Assembly (NCBI RefSeq): GCF_048544455.1
Contig: NC_133532.1
Location: 15,688,948-15,752,947 of the forward strand
Source: Silene latifolia
Lineage: Eukaryota > Streptophyta > Magnoliopsida > Caryophyllales > Caryophyllaceae
Length of the DNA stretch: 64,000 bases
Direction of reading: 5' to 3'
Shown here: positions 33,101 to 47,478 of the stretch, in pieces
Position numbering within the stretch: position 1 is the stretch's first letter
How the letters are laid out: each line of letters starts with the position of its first letter
Position numbers and translations under genes: made by a program
Notes under the pieces: model-generated
Databases searched by the model: none
Seen by the model: the letters and a program-made list of their open reading frames with translations, nothing else
Told to the model about the DNA's origin: nothing

Positions 33101-36100
33101 TGGGGGTGAGGGTTTACCCCCATCACCTCCTGTAAATCCGCCCCTTGCATCACCTCTATGATATCTATTTTACATAGGTGTCATGTCTTTGATATCTTTT
33201 TGTACATGGGCAATTGGGCATCACCCCCTTGGTGTCCCTTAGTAAGTACTCTGTATATTACAGTTATACAGTATATCTTACTTTAAAAAAAAATTTGTTG
33301 TTAAGAAAATGATTGATGGTGTAAAAGGGCTGATGATTTAATGGGGTAGAGTGAAGAGTCCAAAGACATGCATCAGGAGTAAGCTGATATAGCCACACAC
33401 ACTATGTTGTTGGATATTTGAACCTAGACACTACAATATATTCTTTCATTTTCTTGCAGTATGCTTTTGCTTGTTGTACTATCATTTGCATAACAGCTAG
33501 AGCTTCTGTTGTTGATTCATTGGGATTCGTTTTTTTCTAGTGTAAACTTTTCGTTGTGTTTTATAAGTTTGAGTATCATTATGTAATTGTATGATCAATT
33601 GTGCAGATTATGGTATTGGTGGGAGAGACTGGATCAGGAAAGAGTACTCAGCTAGTGCAGTTTCTTGCTGACTCAGGTCTAGTTGGCGATGGTTCTATTG
33701 TCTGCACTCAGCCAAGAAAGATAGCTGCAATTTCACTACAACACAGAGTGCAAGAAGAAAGTCATGGGTGCTATGAAGAAAACTATATCACCTGTGTCCA
33801 ATACTATTCCTCTGCTCAGCAGTTCGAGAGTAATCTAATATATATGATGGATCACTGTTTGCTGCAACACTGTATGAATGACGGGAAGCTCAAGGGGATT
33901 TCCTGTATTCTTGTGGATGAAGCTCATGAAAGAAGCTTAAATACTGACCTCCTTTTAGCAATGCTTAAGGGTTTGCTTCCTTACAGGCCTGACCTGAGGC
34001 TTATTATCATGTCTGCGACAGCTGATGCCTATAAACTTTCAGAATATTTCTTTGACTGTAAAATGGTTGAGGTGATTGGCAGAAAATTTCCAGTAGATGT
34101 GAAATATGTGCCGTGCTTTGAAGGTACATGTCAGTCTGTGAAGTCGTCTGGCGATATCGTAGCCCATTATGTGTCTAGCACCGTGAAGATGGTTACTGAG
34201 ATACATAGAACAGAGCAAGAAGGGACAATTCTGGCATTTTTGACTTCTCCAATAGAAGTTGAATGGGCTTGTGAAAGTCTTAAAGAGACCAATGCTGAGC
34301 CTTTGGCTTTGCATGGCAAACTTCCGTATGAGGATCAGTTGCGTGTCTTCCAAAATTACCCTGGAAAAAGAAAAATCATATTTGCGACAAATGTAGCCGA
34401 AACTTCCTTGACAATCCCTGGGGTCAAATATGTTGTTGATTCTGGCATGATGAAAGAGAGTAGGTTTGAGCCTGGTTCTGGGATGAATGTTTTGAGTGTT
34501 TGCCAGGTCAGCCAGAGTTCTGCTATTCAACGAGCTGGCCGTGCTGGGAGAACTGAACCAGGGCGCTGTTATCGGCTGTATTCACATGGTGATTTTTGTA
34601 ATATGGCTAAGCAGCAGAAACCTGAGATTTGTAGAGTTCATCTTGGTGTTGCTGTCTTGAAAATTGTTGCAATGGGCGTAAAAAATGCAAGGGAGTTTAA
34701 TTTTATTGATATGCCTGACCATGATGCAATTGATAAGGCTATCCAGAATCTTCTACAGCTGGGAGCTGTTACTTTGAAAAATGGTGACCTGGAACTGACT
34801 GATGATGGGAGCAAGCTAGTGAAACTTGGCATTGAGCCTCGCTTGGGTAAATTGATACTTTGCTGCTTGAGTGAGCGCCTGGGCCGAGAAGGTCTTGTTC
34901 TTGCTGCTCTTATGCCAAACCATAGCAGCATATTTTGTCGAGTTGGTAATCAATCAGATAAGCTGAAGTCAGATTGCCTCAAGGTGCGTTTCTGTCATGC
35001 TGACGGTGACCTATTTACTCTTCTCTCTGTTTTCAAAGCATGGGAGAGTGAGCGTCCAGATTGGAGGAATGGATGGTGTTGGGAGAACAGTATCAATGCC
35101 AAATCAATGCGCAGGTGCTATGATACTGTTTCTGAATTGGAGAACTGCCTCAAAAATGAACTCCACATTGTTGTACCAAGCTACTGGAATTGGACACCTG
35201 ATGAAGCAACAGTGCATCACAAGAATCTGAAAAAGGCCATACTTGCTTCTCTTGCTGAAAATGTCGCAATGTTTTCTGGCTGCGATAGGCTCGGATATGT
35301 GGTGGCATTGACTGGAAAACACGTCCAGCTTCATCCTTCATGTTCTCTGCTAATGTTTAGTCATAAGGCTGATTGGGTTGTCTTTGGTGAAGTTTTAGAT
35401 GCATCTTGTCAATATCTGGTTTGCGTGACTGCGTTTGACCGAGAGTTCTTGTCTACAATTACTCCTCCTCCCCTGTTTGACCCCTGTGGAATCAAAAAGC
35501 AAAAGCTACAATTAACTAAGTGGTCTGGTTTGGGGAAGACTATTCTTAAGAAGTTTTGTGGGAGGTTTAATAATGGTCTGCTTTGTCATGTGTCAAGAAT
35601 CAGGGAAAACTGTGGGGATGACAGAATTAGAATAGACGTTGATATTGACAATAATACAATCCAAGTATTCTCCGGTGCATATGATGTTGAAAAGGTTTTG
35701 AAACATGTCAATGATGCTCTGGATTGTGAAAGAAGGTGGCTGTTGAATGAGTGCATGGAGAGATGCTTGTATCATGGCAGTCCTAGTGCAGTGCCACCTG
35801 TAGCATTATTTGGATCGGGAGCTGAAATAAAACATCTGGAGTTAGACAAGAGATGCTTGACTGTCGATGTATTTCATTCCAATGCAAGTGCAGTTGATGA
35901 TAAGGAGCTTCTGTTACACATCGACCGTCATACCTCAGGGATTGATGTATTTCATCCTAATGTAAGTGCAGTTGATGATAAGGAACATCTGTTACCCACC
36001 GAACGTCATACCTCAGGGATATGTTCTTTTCACAAATATGAAGGCCAAGAGAAATGGGGTAGCATAACATTTCTGACACCAGGTGCTGCTATTAAGGCGA

Positions 36101-39100
36101 CGGAGTTGAATGATATTGAGTTTTATGGTGGTAAGATCAGAATAAATCTTTCAAGGGTTACCTTCGGAATGAATCGGGCATTTTCATTTCCTGTTGTAAA
36201 GGCAAAATTGTTTTGGCCACGTAGGCTCAGTAAAGGATTTGGGATTGTTAAATGCGATATTCACGATGTTGAATTCGTAATCAGAGACCTTTCTGATCTA
36301 CTGATTGGCAAAAGGAACATTCGCTGTGAAGCTGGCAAAAAGTCTCCAGATTCCGTTGTCATAACTGGAATTGATCGGCTAGCTTCTGAAACTGAAATTT
36401 TACAAGCATTGAGGAGTGCTACAGATCGTACAATCCTGGATTTCTTTTTGGTCAGAGAAGATGCTGTTGATAATCCTCCTTGTCATGCTTGTGAAGAAGT
36501 TTTGTTTAGAGAACTATCTGCCTTTATGCCAAAAGGAAGCCCTCAGATAAATTTTTGCACAGTCCGTGTCTTCTCTCCTGATCCCAAGCATGCTTTTATG
36601 AAAGCTTTAGTCACATTTGATGGAAGGCTTTATTTTGAGGCAGCAAAAGCACTGGAGCAGATTGAAGGAACAACTTTACCTGGTTTTCAACCCTGGCAGA
36701 AAATACAATGCCAGCGGTTATTTCATACATCAGTGTCCTGCCCTTCATTTGTCTACTCTGTGATAAAGAGTGAGCTTGATTTAATGGTTACCAGATTCAA
36801 TCGTCAAAAAGGTAAGTGCTAGCAAGTATAGATTAATTGCTTTACCAATTCATGATCTTCATGTTCTAATATTTGATTTCGTACTTACCCACTCCACCCC
36901 TCATTTCTGTTCATTTTTGGCGTGGCCAAAAACCACTGCTTTTCTGGCTTTGGGATATGCGGAATCTTAATTCCTATGTGCTTATCTCATGAAGTTGCAA
37001 ATAGGTTTCTTGTTTACAACTTTTGTGTACATCCGACTCCCCATTACCTCACTTGGAGCAGTCGCCTCTTTGGAGGTAGTAGAAAGTGGGTAGTTGTGTT
37101 GATTTTTTCTTTAAGTTGCCAATGCTTTTGATTTACTGCCCTTCGCTGATACATTTATATTTCTATTTGTGTTAATATTGGTAGTAGTGGTCATCATTTT
37201 CGTGAATTGCTCATGCTGCAAACTCTGTGTTTTAAGGTCTAAGCTTTATTTAATTTGCCAATAGTTGCTTATGTTGTACCTTCTTATTCTTTGGAAAATT
37301 CGAACTTTCCAGAGGAAGATTTCAAGAATCCATTAAATGTCTACTTAACCCTCACCCTCATCTGTGTCCCACACCTTCTGAATCTCTCTCTCATAGTCTG
37401 ACCCTACATATCTCCAGTGTCCGCAAATACTACCCCCGCCAAAAAATTGGCCCATCCACCACAGCTACCACACAAAACTCATCACCACCACCCACCCACC
37501 TGTCGTCACCACCGACTTTTAGAATCCACCACCATCCGCATCACTACCCTCTATATGAGCTAGGAATCACCCTAGCTCACTTGAACCACCACTCCCCCAC
37601 CCCAAAGCCTCCACACCACAACCCCTCACGAGCCCAACCCACCTCATCACCAACCAGAATGCAACCTTGACCCCAGCCACCAATTCCCCCACACCAGATA
37701 TGCCCTTCTCCCCTTTGAAACCCATCCGCCCACCATTTCATTCTCTGAAACCCCTTCACTACCACCAAGCCCGCATATTCTTCCCTGCTCTCTCGACACG
37801 CCCTTGCATCAGAACTGTCGCACCACAACCTCGAAACACCTAGTCTTAAACCCTGAATCTCCCTCCTTCATCCTCAAAAACCCAAAATCTAGGGTTACCA
37901 ATCCCACATCTACTTCCCTGCTCTCTCGACATTGATAGTGATAAAATGTTCTGGACTTCATGCAGGAACTTTGTCAACAAGTTGAGGTATACTGTATAAG
38001 CAGGATCTGGGATTGTCTTAATTTATTTACTGTAGCTTTAAGCCTTCGACCATTGAGAGATGGAAGGGAGGGATTTTAGACAAGGGACATGATTTTGACG
38101 TTTGTGGTTGGGGAAACCGTAAGGAGAACAAGAAGTTAGAGCTTTGATGAGTATCGACTTGACCGGGTTGGGCTGTTGAAGCGTGCCATGCGGCTGGATG
38201 CGATAAATGATCATGATGTACCTCAAGTTAACTTTCACTGTCTAGGTTTTGTAGTTTGAATGGGTGATCAAATTTTGATACAACAAGTGTGTGCAAAAAC
38301 TTTGCTGTTGATGTGTGGCCTTGGATTCAAAATCTGTCTTGTGTTTCTTTCTAATATTTTTATTTTTATAATTTATAATTCATTCCTTTCCAAACCAACT
38401 ATGTAGTTTTCATGCTGAAGTATACATATCCTATCTTCCAATTGCCACAAATTTTCTTCTTTCAACTTTTTACCTTCCTCTGTTTTAGGCCATTTCAATG
38501 GCAGTTGTATGCTAATTAATTTCTTGCCACATGCCTTTGCAATCAAGCTCATTGATATAAGTTTTCTGTTTTAGGTGCAAAATGCATTATCAACAAAAAT
38601 AACAATGGGTCTGTTTGGGTAAAGATATCAGCTACAGCGACAAAAACTGTTGCTGAGTTAAGATCATCTCTGGAAGAGCTGATGAAAGGGAGGACAATTT
38701 TGCATGCCAGTCTCACTCCAGATGTATTACAAGTTCTGTTTTCTAGAGATGGGAATGCACTGATGAGGGCACTTGAACGAGCGATGGAAGTGTCGGTGTC
38801 TTTTGATAGGCAGAGACTAAATTTGACATTATTTGGGCCATCCGAGAAAGTACTATTGGCAGAAGAGAGGTTTATTCGGTCTATTGTTAACCTTCATGAA
38901 GAGAGGCGACAGGTAATCCATCTCCGTGGTGTTGGTTTACCCCATGACCTGATGAGAGAAGTTGTAAGGAGATTTGGGCATGACCTCCGTGGTTTGAAAG
39001 ACAAGGTACCAGATGCAGAGTTCAGTTTAGACACACGACGTCATGTCATTTTCACGAATGGTAGTGAAAAGGCAAAGCAGAAAGCTGAAGAGATCATAAA

Positions 39101-39803
39101 TGAGATTGCTCAAGCAAGTGGACAATGTCCTGCAGCTAATAATGATAATAATGATGGTGCAGAGATGTGCCCAATATGCTTCTGTAAAGTCGAAAATGCG
39201 TATAAGCTAGAAATCTGCTTGCATGTTTTCTGCAAATCATGCTTAGTGAAGCAATGTGAGTGTGCGATACGAAACAAAGACAGTTTCCCACTAAGCTGTC
39301 TTCATGAAGGCTGCAAGCTTCCTATTTTGCTTGTAGACTTGAAGGAATTGCTGTCTAGTAAACAGCTGGATGAGCTGTTTGAGGCATCCCTGGCGGCCTT
39401 TGTTTCATCAAGTTGTGGGGCTTACAGATTCTGCCCTTCACCAGATTGCCCTAATGTTTATAAGGTGGCAGACGCTGATAAGCCTGCAGAGCCCTTTTCA
39501 TGTGGGGCGTGTTACGCAGAGACTTGTACAAAGTGTCACCTTGAATACCACCCTAATTTATCATGTGACAAATACAAAGAGTACAAGGAAGATCCAGACG
39601 CATCCTTGAAGGAATGGACAAAAGGGAAGGATGAATTTGTGAAAAAATGCCCTGGCTGTGGGTATACAATAGAGAAAGCGGAGGGATGCAACCATGTCGA
39701 GTGCAAGTGCGGGAGGCATCTCTGTTGGGTCTGTTTGGAGCACTTTCTCACCAGTGAAGACTGTTACTCTCACTTGCGCACTCTTCATCAGGGGATCACA
39801 TAG
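27107..39803 (+). CDS. DEAH11: DEAH-box RNA helicase fused to RBR E3 ubiquitin ligase (DEAH11/DEAH12 type)
   Basis: Exons are 27107-27979, 33607-36811 and 38575-39803, joined in phases 0 and 1 by GT-AG introns. They give 1769 codons including the stop (1768 aa), close to the roughly 1775-1790 aa of Arabidopsis DEAH11/DEAH12. The N-terminal region is Pro/Arg-rich. Helicase motifs: Walker A G-E-T-G-S-G-K-S-T at residues 297-305, D-E-A-H at 395-398, S-A-T at 427-429 and Q-R-A-G-R-A-G-R at about 599-606; the HA2-type helical region and OB-fold follow. The C-terminus is RING1 (C1558-x2-C1561), IBR and RING2, with the likely catalytic Cys in E-G-C-N-H (Cys1731). It should unwind RNA and transfer ubiquitin through a Cys thioester; substrates are unknown. 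No break was seen. A hexamer repeat encodes V-G-V-G-V-G-V-G at 27290-27313. Confidence 0.95.
30237..30581. mobile_element. Candidate fold-back MITE in intron 1
   Basis: A perfect 10-bp inverted pair, TCATACCTTG (30237-30246) and CAAGGTATGA (30572-30581), encloses a second inverted pair: GTTTGGCATGAGAGTAA (30310-30326) and its imperfect complement at 30428-30445. ACCC/GGGTAAT-rich sequence fills the centre. No clear target duplication was found, and the stretch from 29966 has related CATACCC motifs, so the outer boundary is uncertain. Confidence 0.4.
32140..33293 (+). mobile_element. 3' fragment of an L1-type LINE in intron 1
   Basis: Translation near 32207-32400 gives a short stretch typical of the C-terminal part of plant LINE ORF2 (S-E-V-W-K-M-V-P-L-A-I-L-W-C-T-W then W-N-D-R-I-F). 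Downstream, repeated phrases of the type TGTATATGGGYGTCAC lead to a short A-run at 33285-33293, consistent with a LINE 3' end. It is 5'-truncated, with no RT core. A hAT-like element (32564-33146) interrupts the tail. Confidence 0.5.
32564..33146. mobile_element. Candidate non-autonomous hAT-type element
   Basis: It begins CAGTGGCGAATCTAGG and ends CCGCCCCTT, whose complement (AAGGGGCGGATTTACAGG) resembles the start. Near-identical 8-bp flanks, GCGTCACC (32556-32563) and GCATCACC (33147-33154), fit the 8-bp target duplication of hAT elements with one later change. GGGGGTG blocks lie inside both ends. No transposase is present. Confidence 0.6.
36812..38574 (+). other. Intron 2 of the helicase-RBR gene
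   Basis: It is bounded by AAG|GTAAGT and TTTTAG|GT. The middle (about 37336-37870) is strikingly C-rich on the + strand (CCACC/CCCACC runs), and the phrase TTCCCTGCTCTCTCGACA occurs twice (about 37780 and 37914). No gene or element end was recognised. Confidence 0.85.
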
Positions 39804-41148
39804 ATTATACCGCTGTCCTGTTCTACTTGTCCATATATATATATATATATATGTAAATAGAGTATTTATTAGTATTCCGTCATATATATACACAGATATT
39901 CAGATGCTTATGTAGATATGGCGAGCTTGTCCCTGTAATGTGATCATCTAATGTCGATGCAATGTCTCGAGTTTGATCCTCTAATTCTGACCTCTCGAGG
40001 TTTGCAAGACTATGCTATAAAATACAGTATTCAGTACCAGGGAGCCATACTTTCGGCTGGATATTATCGTTAATATCCATGTCTTCGGCGTTTGATGGGT
40101 AATGACCTGGCCACCATCAAGAGGCCACCTTAATGTTCACCGTCATAATGTCCTCCATTTCCGTCCGGTTCTAGTAGCCGTGCGCTTGAAAGAAGCAGAT
40201 GAGCTCTTCCCTATCAACTCACTGCACACATATTAATGCACCGTTCACTGCAAATGGGGCTTTTTTTTGACAATGATTAACTTTCATAAATAAAATAGGA
40301 GACTACACAAGGTTCGATTACATACTCACCAACTACAATCCAAACCGTGAGGAGGTGGTCCTTAAAACTATTAGACATCCAACCTACTGAACGGAAATTA
40401 AAAACATGCGAGACACAAACAGAAAGACGGTCATTTTCTATAACTATGAGACAATCTCAAAAGTAATCCTCTACCCTTATCAACAACTATAACATTTGCC
40501 TTATTGAAATTTTAATTTTAATTGTTGTAGTGAAAATCTTAGCCTTCCATCAATTTTGGCCAAAGACCGTACAAGAACCAAAAAATTAGTTCGGTCCTAT
40601 CCAAGACCAAACATACAAGATTTGGTTTCCGGTTCACTTGATTTGTCTTTCCTCTTCGATTCAATCTGCTTCAGTCTGGCAAACATACGCTCACCCAGTC
40701 ACCCCTAGATTACACGACTACTAGAGTACTAGAGTATCCAATTATGTCTGAAAAGCATGCATTCAGTATTGTCCGCGAATTGTATAACCAATGACAATAC
40801 TACCTCAGTGTCGCATAGGCTCACACCAGTAGCAGGGTAACCATGTATCCAGAGCACAATGAGATTATTCCCACATGCCTCCTATCGAGAATTATAGCAA
40901 TTCACAGCTTTGTGACTACCCAATAGCACAATGAGAGTGTTCCAACATGCTTTGTATAAAGATTATAAGAATTGACGACTACTTCACGACAACATAATAG
41001 AAGCATGTTCACAAAATAGGACACAAGAACAAATGTCCCCTTAAATTCGCCAAATTAACAAGTCGGTCTGTGACAAAATCCAACTATTAGATGTGCTGAT
41101 AACAAAAACGATTTTCGAGTTTTAAGCTAGATATCAGAGAAACAGCAG
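39804..41148. other. Convergent intergenic region with (AT)n microsatellite
   Basis: This lies between the stop codons of the helicase-RBR gene (+) and RPL23 (-) and should contain both 3' UTRs. An (AT)10 run is at 39833-39852. No ORF or element is recognised in the rest. Confidence 0.7.
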
Positions 41149-43113
<1,965 letters not shown>

Positions 43114-43976
43114 GGCTGCTGCTTTCTTCTTACTAGAAATCTAAGGGAGGGGGAAATGTGGCGTTATATCATAATGTGAATGTTAGGGTTTTTTGGGTTT
43201 CTTGGGCTGGGCTTGTGGGTTGGATTGCATGGGAATTGGGAATGTTTCGAATTTTGGAGGTTCGGCCCATGGCAGATCTTACCCGACTCGAACCAGAGCA
43301 AACCCGGCCTGATGACGACCCGATAATCTTGCAAATCCAGATCGACCTGACCCGATTACGACCGGTAGAGCTGACAAGTCTTACCTGACCCGAGCAAACT
43401 CGACAAAAAAAAATACTGCAAGCCGAGACCGACCCGACTAGACCCGCTGACGACATGACCCGATGACCAGTGTCTCGAACCCGAACCGATATTGACCCGA
43501 TTAAAGTGATGACCTGACAATTATTAAACTTAATATTTATCCAAATAAAGCGGTTTAGTGTTTAGTTTGATACGTTTTGACTTAACAAATAACAATGAAG
43601 TAATTAAAACCAAATAATGTGTGGAAACTAAATTTAATGGTAAAAAATTGAACTGATTTTACAAAGTGATCGAACCCGATAATGATCCTTCTCAATCCCG
43701 ACCCGTCCTAATACATCATTTGACCCGAAATGACTCGCGGCTCGACCGAAAAGGTAGACTGACAAGGCCCAAACCTAACCCTATTGACCCGATTGCCACC
43801 TTTAGTAGGGGTGTTCGTCCTCGGGACCCGCGTCCATTACGATTGAAACTTTTGTTAAAAATTGTGTTCGTCCTCTCTAACCGTAAGCCCCGGCTCTACC
43901 GTAGTAGCAAACTAGCAATAGGTATGAGTATAAAGATGTTATTTGAAATTGAGATTTTGCTCAAATTTTGGGTTTG
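43114..43976. other. RPL23 upstream region with GACCCG-rich repeat
   Basis: The first roughly 100 bp upstream of the RPL23 ATG should contain its promoter and 5' UTR. From about 43270 to 43800 the + strand is full of GACCCG/GACCCGA words at irregular spacing, a low-complexity repeat. No gene is supported, and ORFs here are by-products of that composition. Confidence 0.5.
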
Positions 43977-45638
43977 TTATGGCGATCACCCCATTTCCCC
44001 CAGCTAACTGTCCCTTTTCTTTATCAATAGTGTCTGTTAGTGTCGTTCCTTTGTTTGGTCTGGTTGCATGTAAAGTGGTGGTCCTGGGAGGTGTCGTCTG
44101 GTGAAACGGTTGTCTTTCTGGTGTCTTTGATCCGCTTGGTGGTTTTGTTGTTGGGTCTTCTTCTCCTGTTTTTTGTTGCATGCATGTGTGTTTTCGATGT
44201 TTTGTGCCAATTGCAGTTGGAGTCTTAGGAGCTTGAAGTTTTGGGTGCTCTGGTTCGTGTGATTGTTGACGGTCTTGGGTCCTTTGTGGTCCTCCTGGTG
44301 GTCATCGGGTCTTTCTTTTCGGTTTGGTGAGTCTTGGGTGTTTGTGTGGCTTGCGTGGATTTTGGGTGGGGTTGGTGGTTTAAAGGTGGTGTCTCGGTTT
44401 ATGGTTGATTGGGTTTTTTTTATATGAGATATTGAGATGTGCTGGGTAGGGTGAAGTCGGGGTCTGGCAATGTTGTTGGTTGGCCGGATGCGGTGGTCCT
44501 GTTTTTCATCTCCTCCATCTTGATTGTGTGTCTCGGATTGATTCGTGCTTGTGGCATTTTCAGTTTGGTCTCGGTTCTATCTTGTGATGGCTTTGAGTGT
44601 TTTTGATGATTCTAAGTTTCTCGATCATCGTCTTCCTGTGTTCCGTCGCTGTTTGAGCTAGCTGTTCCATTAATGGCGGTCTCTTCGACTTTGGCTTTTT
44701 TTTTTATAAGTTTTAACCCTCCTTGGTGGTGCTGTCCGTTGTTTTCTTCGTCGGCCTCAAGGAGGATTCGTGTGAGGTGTTGGATTTTGGTCTTGCTGAT
44801 GGCTTCCAGTGCGTTCTTGGTTGGACATGTTTTTTAAAAAGGAAAGGTGGTTATTTTGATGACTAGTCTTTGTTGGTGTTTATGAAGAATTAGTCTTACG
44901 CCTGTTTTGTATTAGTTACTATTTTTAAAGTTTAAGAGTGTTTTATCCGTTCCCTCGGGTACTTTGTCCTGTCACCGCCGTTTTTCGTTCACAATTCAGG
45001 GGTGATCCCCCCATTCCCCCCACCACTGGATTGTTGGTCTTGTTTAAGACCTCGCTTATTTTGTGTAAATGAGGTTTTCTCATCTGTTGAGGTTGCTACT
45101 CACCTAAGTGGTTGCCTTTTGGGTCAGATACGGTGATCCCCCCATTTCCCCCACCTGTCGTTCCCTCTCCTAGTGTCGTTTTGTCTGTTTGCTTGCTTGG
45201 CGGTGGTCCTGGGAGGTGTCCTTTGGTGTTTCGGGTGTCTTTGTGGTGTCTTAGTCCACCTTGTCGTCTTTCTGGAGGGTCTTAATTTCCATCTCCTGTT
45301 TGTGCTGTTTGCAAGTATGCATTTGAGGTTCGAGTCGTCGAGACATGTTGGCTTGGCTTTTTTGGTGTGTGTGGCTGTCGATGGTTTTTGGCTTCTATGT
45401 TGATTTTAATGGCGGTCTTTGGGTCCTTTCTATATCTTTTCGGAGTGGTGAACTTGGGCGTGTGATCTTGTTTGTTGGGTTAGATGGTTCGGAGATGGTG
45501 GGTCTCATGGAGTTAGTTTTCGGGTTTCGGGTTTCGGGTTTTGGGTTCCCGTATGAGATGTGCTTGGTAGGGTGAAGTTGGGGTCCGGCAATGTTGTTGG
45601 GTGGCCCGAATGCGGTGGTCTCAACCTCATTGTTCTCC
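43977..45638 (+). repeat. Tandemly duplicated LINE 5' UTR
   Basis: Two units share the same order of blocks. Each opens with GGNGATCMCCCCATTTCCCCC (43979 and 45131; a third partial start at 45001), then GTGGTCCTGGGAGGTGTC (44081 and 45201), then GGTAGGGTGAAGT...GGCAATGTTGTTGG (about 44447 and 45569). The unit length is about 1.15 kb. The second unit leads directly into the endonuclease ATG at 45639. Confidence 0.65.
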
Positions 45639-47478
45639 ATGAAAGGTGTGGCTTGGAATTGCAGGGGTCTTAAGGATCCGCTTGCCCCCGCTATTCCTAA
45701 CATTAGAGCAATATGTAGATCTTTCCATAATAGTTTAGACTTCGTCTTCCTTTGTGAAACTAAGTGTGATGTACGATCAGTTGATATTCTTCTGCGACCT
45801 TTGGGGTTCCTTCAGTCTGCTGGATGTGATGTTGTCGGCTTAAAGGGGGACTCTGGGTTGGCTGGAAAAGTAGCTGGAAATTAGAATGTGTCTTTATCAG
45901 TTGCAATCTTATTATCCTCCTGGTTAATCAGTGTAAGGGTAGCATGTGGTACTTGTGTTGTGTTTATGGTGAACCGGATCTTACAAAAAGAGGTGCTGTT
46001 TGGGAAAATTTTACCTGTCATATTAATTCCCTTGATAAACCCTTCTTGCTTATTGGTGATTTCAATCAAGTTGAGTTCTCTTCTGATAAGTTAGGTGGCA
46101 ATGATAAATTGATCAGAGGAGCAAACTTATTCTCATATTGGAAGAATACTCATTGTCTGATGGATATCCCCTTTAAGGGACCTAGATTCACTTGGTGCAA
46201 CAATAGGGAGAATCCACATCGAATATACGAAAGACTTGATAAGGGCTTTGCTTCTCATGATTGGCTTTCTCTATTCCCAAATACCTTTATCAAACACTTA
46301 CCTATTCAAATATCGGATCACGCACCTATAATCCTTGATACAAATATGGTTCTCAATACTAAGAAGAAAGTTTATAGGCTAGAGACTTGGTGTTTTGATC
46401 ATGTCGAATGCAGTGGTCTGGTTAAAGAAAGCTGGGAAAGAAAAGATAAGGGTGATGCTTCTCATATCCTTTTGGCAAAATTACGTCGTATAAATAACGC
46501 TTTCAGAGTTTGGACCTGTAACAAAAAAGATGAATGGGGACTAAAGTGGAGTGCATTTGATCAGGATCTTGAGTCTTATCTTATGGATATTGAGAAGGGT
46601 GGGGATATTGTTAATTACGAAGCATGTCACAAAAAGCTTATGGAATTCTCTATTGCTGCTGGCACTTATTGGCGTCAGCGTACAAAATTAAAATGGAATT
46701 GTGAGGGTGACACGTGCACAGAGTATTTTTTCAATTGGGTTAAAGGACGCTCTGGTGCTAATCTTATCTTGGGTATTAAGAAGGAGTCTAATGAATGGAC
46801 TTTTGATATGAAGGAGATTGGTGGTTTGTTTCTTAAACACTTCTCCACTATCTTTACTTCTGATTCTGAGCCTGAGTGTTTTGAAGATTACTTAAATAAG
46901 TACGGTTACTTATTTGATAATCTTAAGCGTAAAGTGGGCATGGAAGAGAGAGCTAGGTTGGGTCGTGTATATTCGAAAAATGAAGTACGTGCGGCTGTTT
47001 TCCAATTGGGACCTCTAAAATCTCCGGGTCCTGACGGTATTCCGGCGGCTTTTTACCAGAGGTATTGGTCTATTGTTAAGAATGATGTTATTAATGGAGC
47101 TCTCAATATTCTAAATTCGGGTACTGTGCTTAAGGACTTCAATAAAACCTTTATTGTTCTTATACCGAAAAATGATTGCCCGGAGAGAGTTGGGGATTTT
47201 CGGCCGATTAGCCTCTGCAATGTTATTATGAAAGTTGTCACTAAGTGTATTGCTAATAGATTAAAAGGGGTTATGGATGACCTGGTTAGTCCATTTCAAA
47301 GTGCTTTTGTCCCTAATAGAAGTATTGCAGATAATATCGTCATCGCCCAAGAAATACTTCATATCATAAATCATAGGAGTTACGACAAGAAGGGTATGAT
47401 GGCTTTAAAGGATGATATGAGTAAAGCCTATGATAGGTTGAACTGGAATTTTATAACAGGGGTGCTCTCTTACTTAAT
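45639..47478 (+). pseudogene. LINE ORF2, endonuclease and first part of RT
   Basis: It starts M-K-G-V-A-W-N-C-R-G-L, the N-terminus of the APE-type endonuclease, with E-T-K and later G-D-F-N-Q and S-D-H-A-P-I motifs. TAG at 45882-45884 interrupts it, and the frame changes before 45944, after which an ORF of 521 codons runs on. RT begins with S-P-G-P-D-G-I-P-A-A-F-Y, then R-P-I-S-L-C-N and catalytic D in D-M-S-K-A-Y-D-R (about 47415-47440). The frame is lost again just before 47479. The protein would nick DNA and prime reverse transcription at the target; this copy cannot. Confidence 0.85.

Larger units (their letters stand above)
27980..33606 (+). other. Intron 1 of the helicase-RBR gene (5.6 kb, repeat-filled)
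   Basis: The ends are CAG|GTATAT (27980) and TGTGCAG| (33606). It contains a 48-bp tandem duplication (29545-29634, core GGTTGGTTGTTTTTCTATTT), a poly-A tract near 29917, a fold-back element near 30237-30581, a direct repeat (TAAAAGRGGVAWGGCCATTT type) at about 30617 and 30723, and a LINE tail with a hAT-like insertion (32140-33293). The short ORFs inside it show no recognisable protein other than the LINE remnant. Confidence 0.85.

Noticed and set aside
34039..35341. Minus-strand ORFs within helicase exon 2
   Set aside because: They are shadows of the strongly supported + strand helicase coding sequence.
37577..37828. 83-codon minus-strand ORF in intron 2
   Set aside because: It is Gly/Trp-rich only because the opposite strand is C-rich low-complexity sequence.
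43158..44007. ORFs upstream of RPL23 on both strands
   Set aside because: They arise from the GACCCG-rich repeat, show no domain and have no splice or start context.
45517..45550. Telomere-like run of TTTCGGG units
   Set aside because: There are only three units, the sequence is not the plant TTTAGGG, and it lies within the LINE 5' UTR; a simple repeat is the better explanation.
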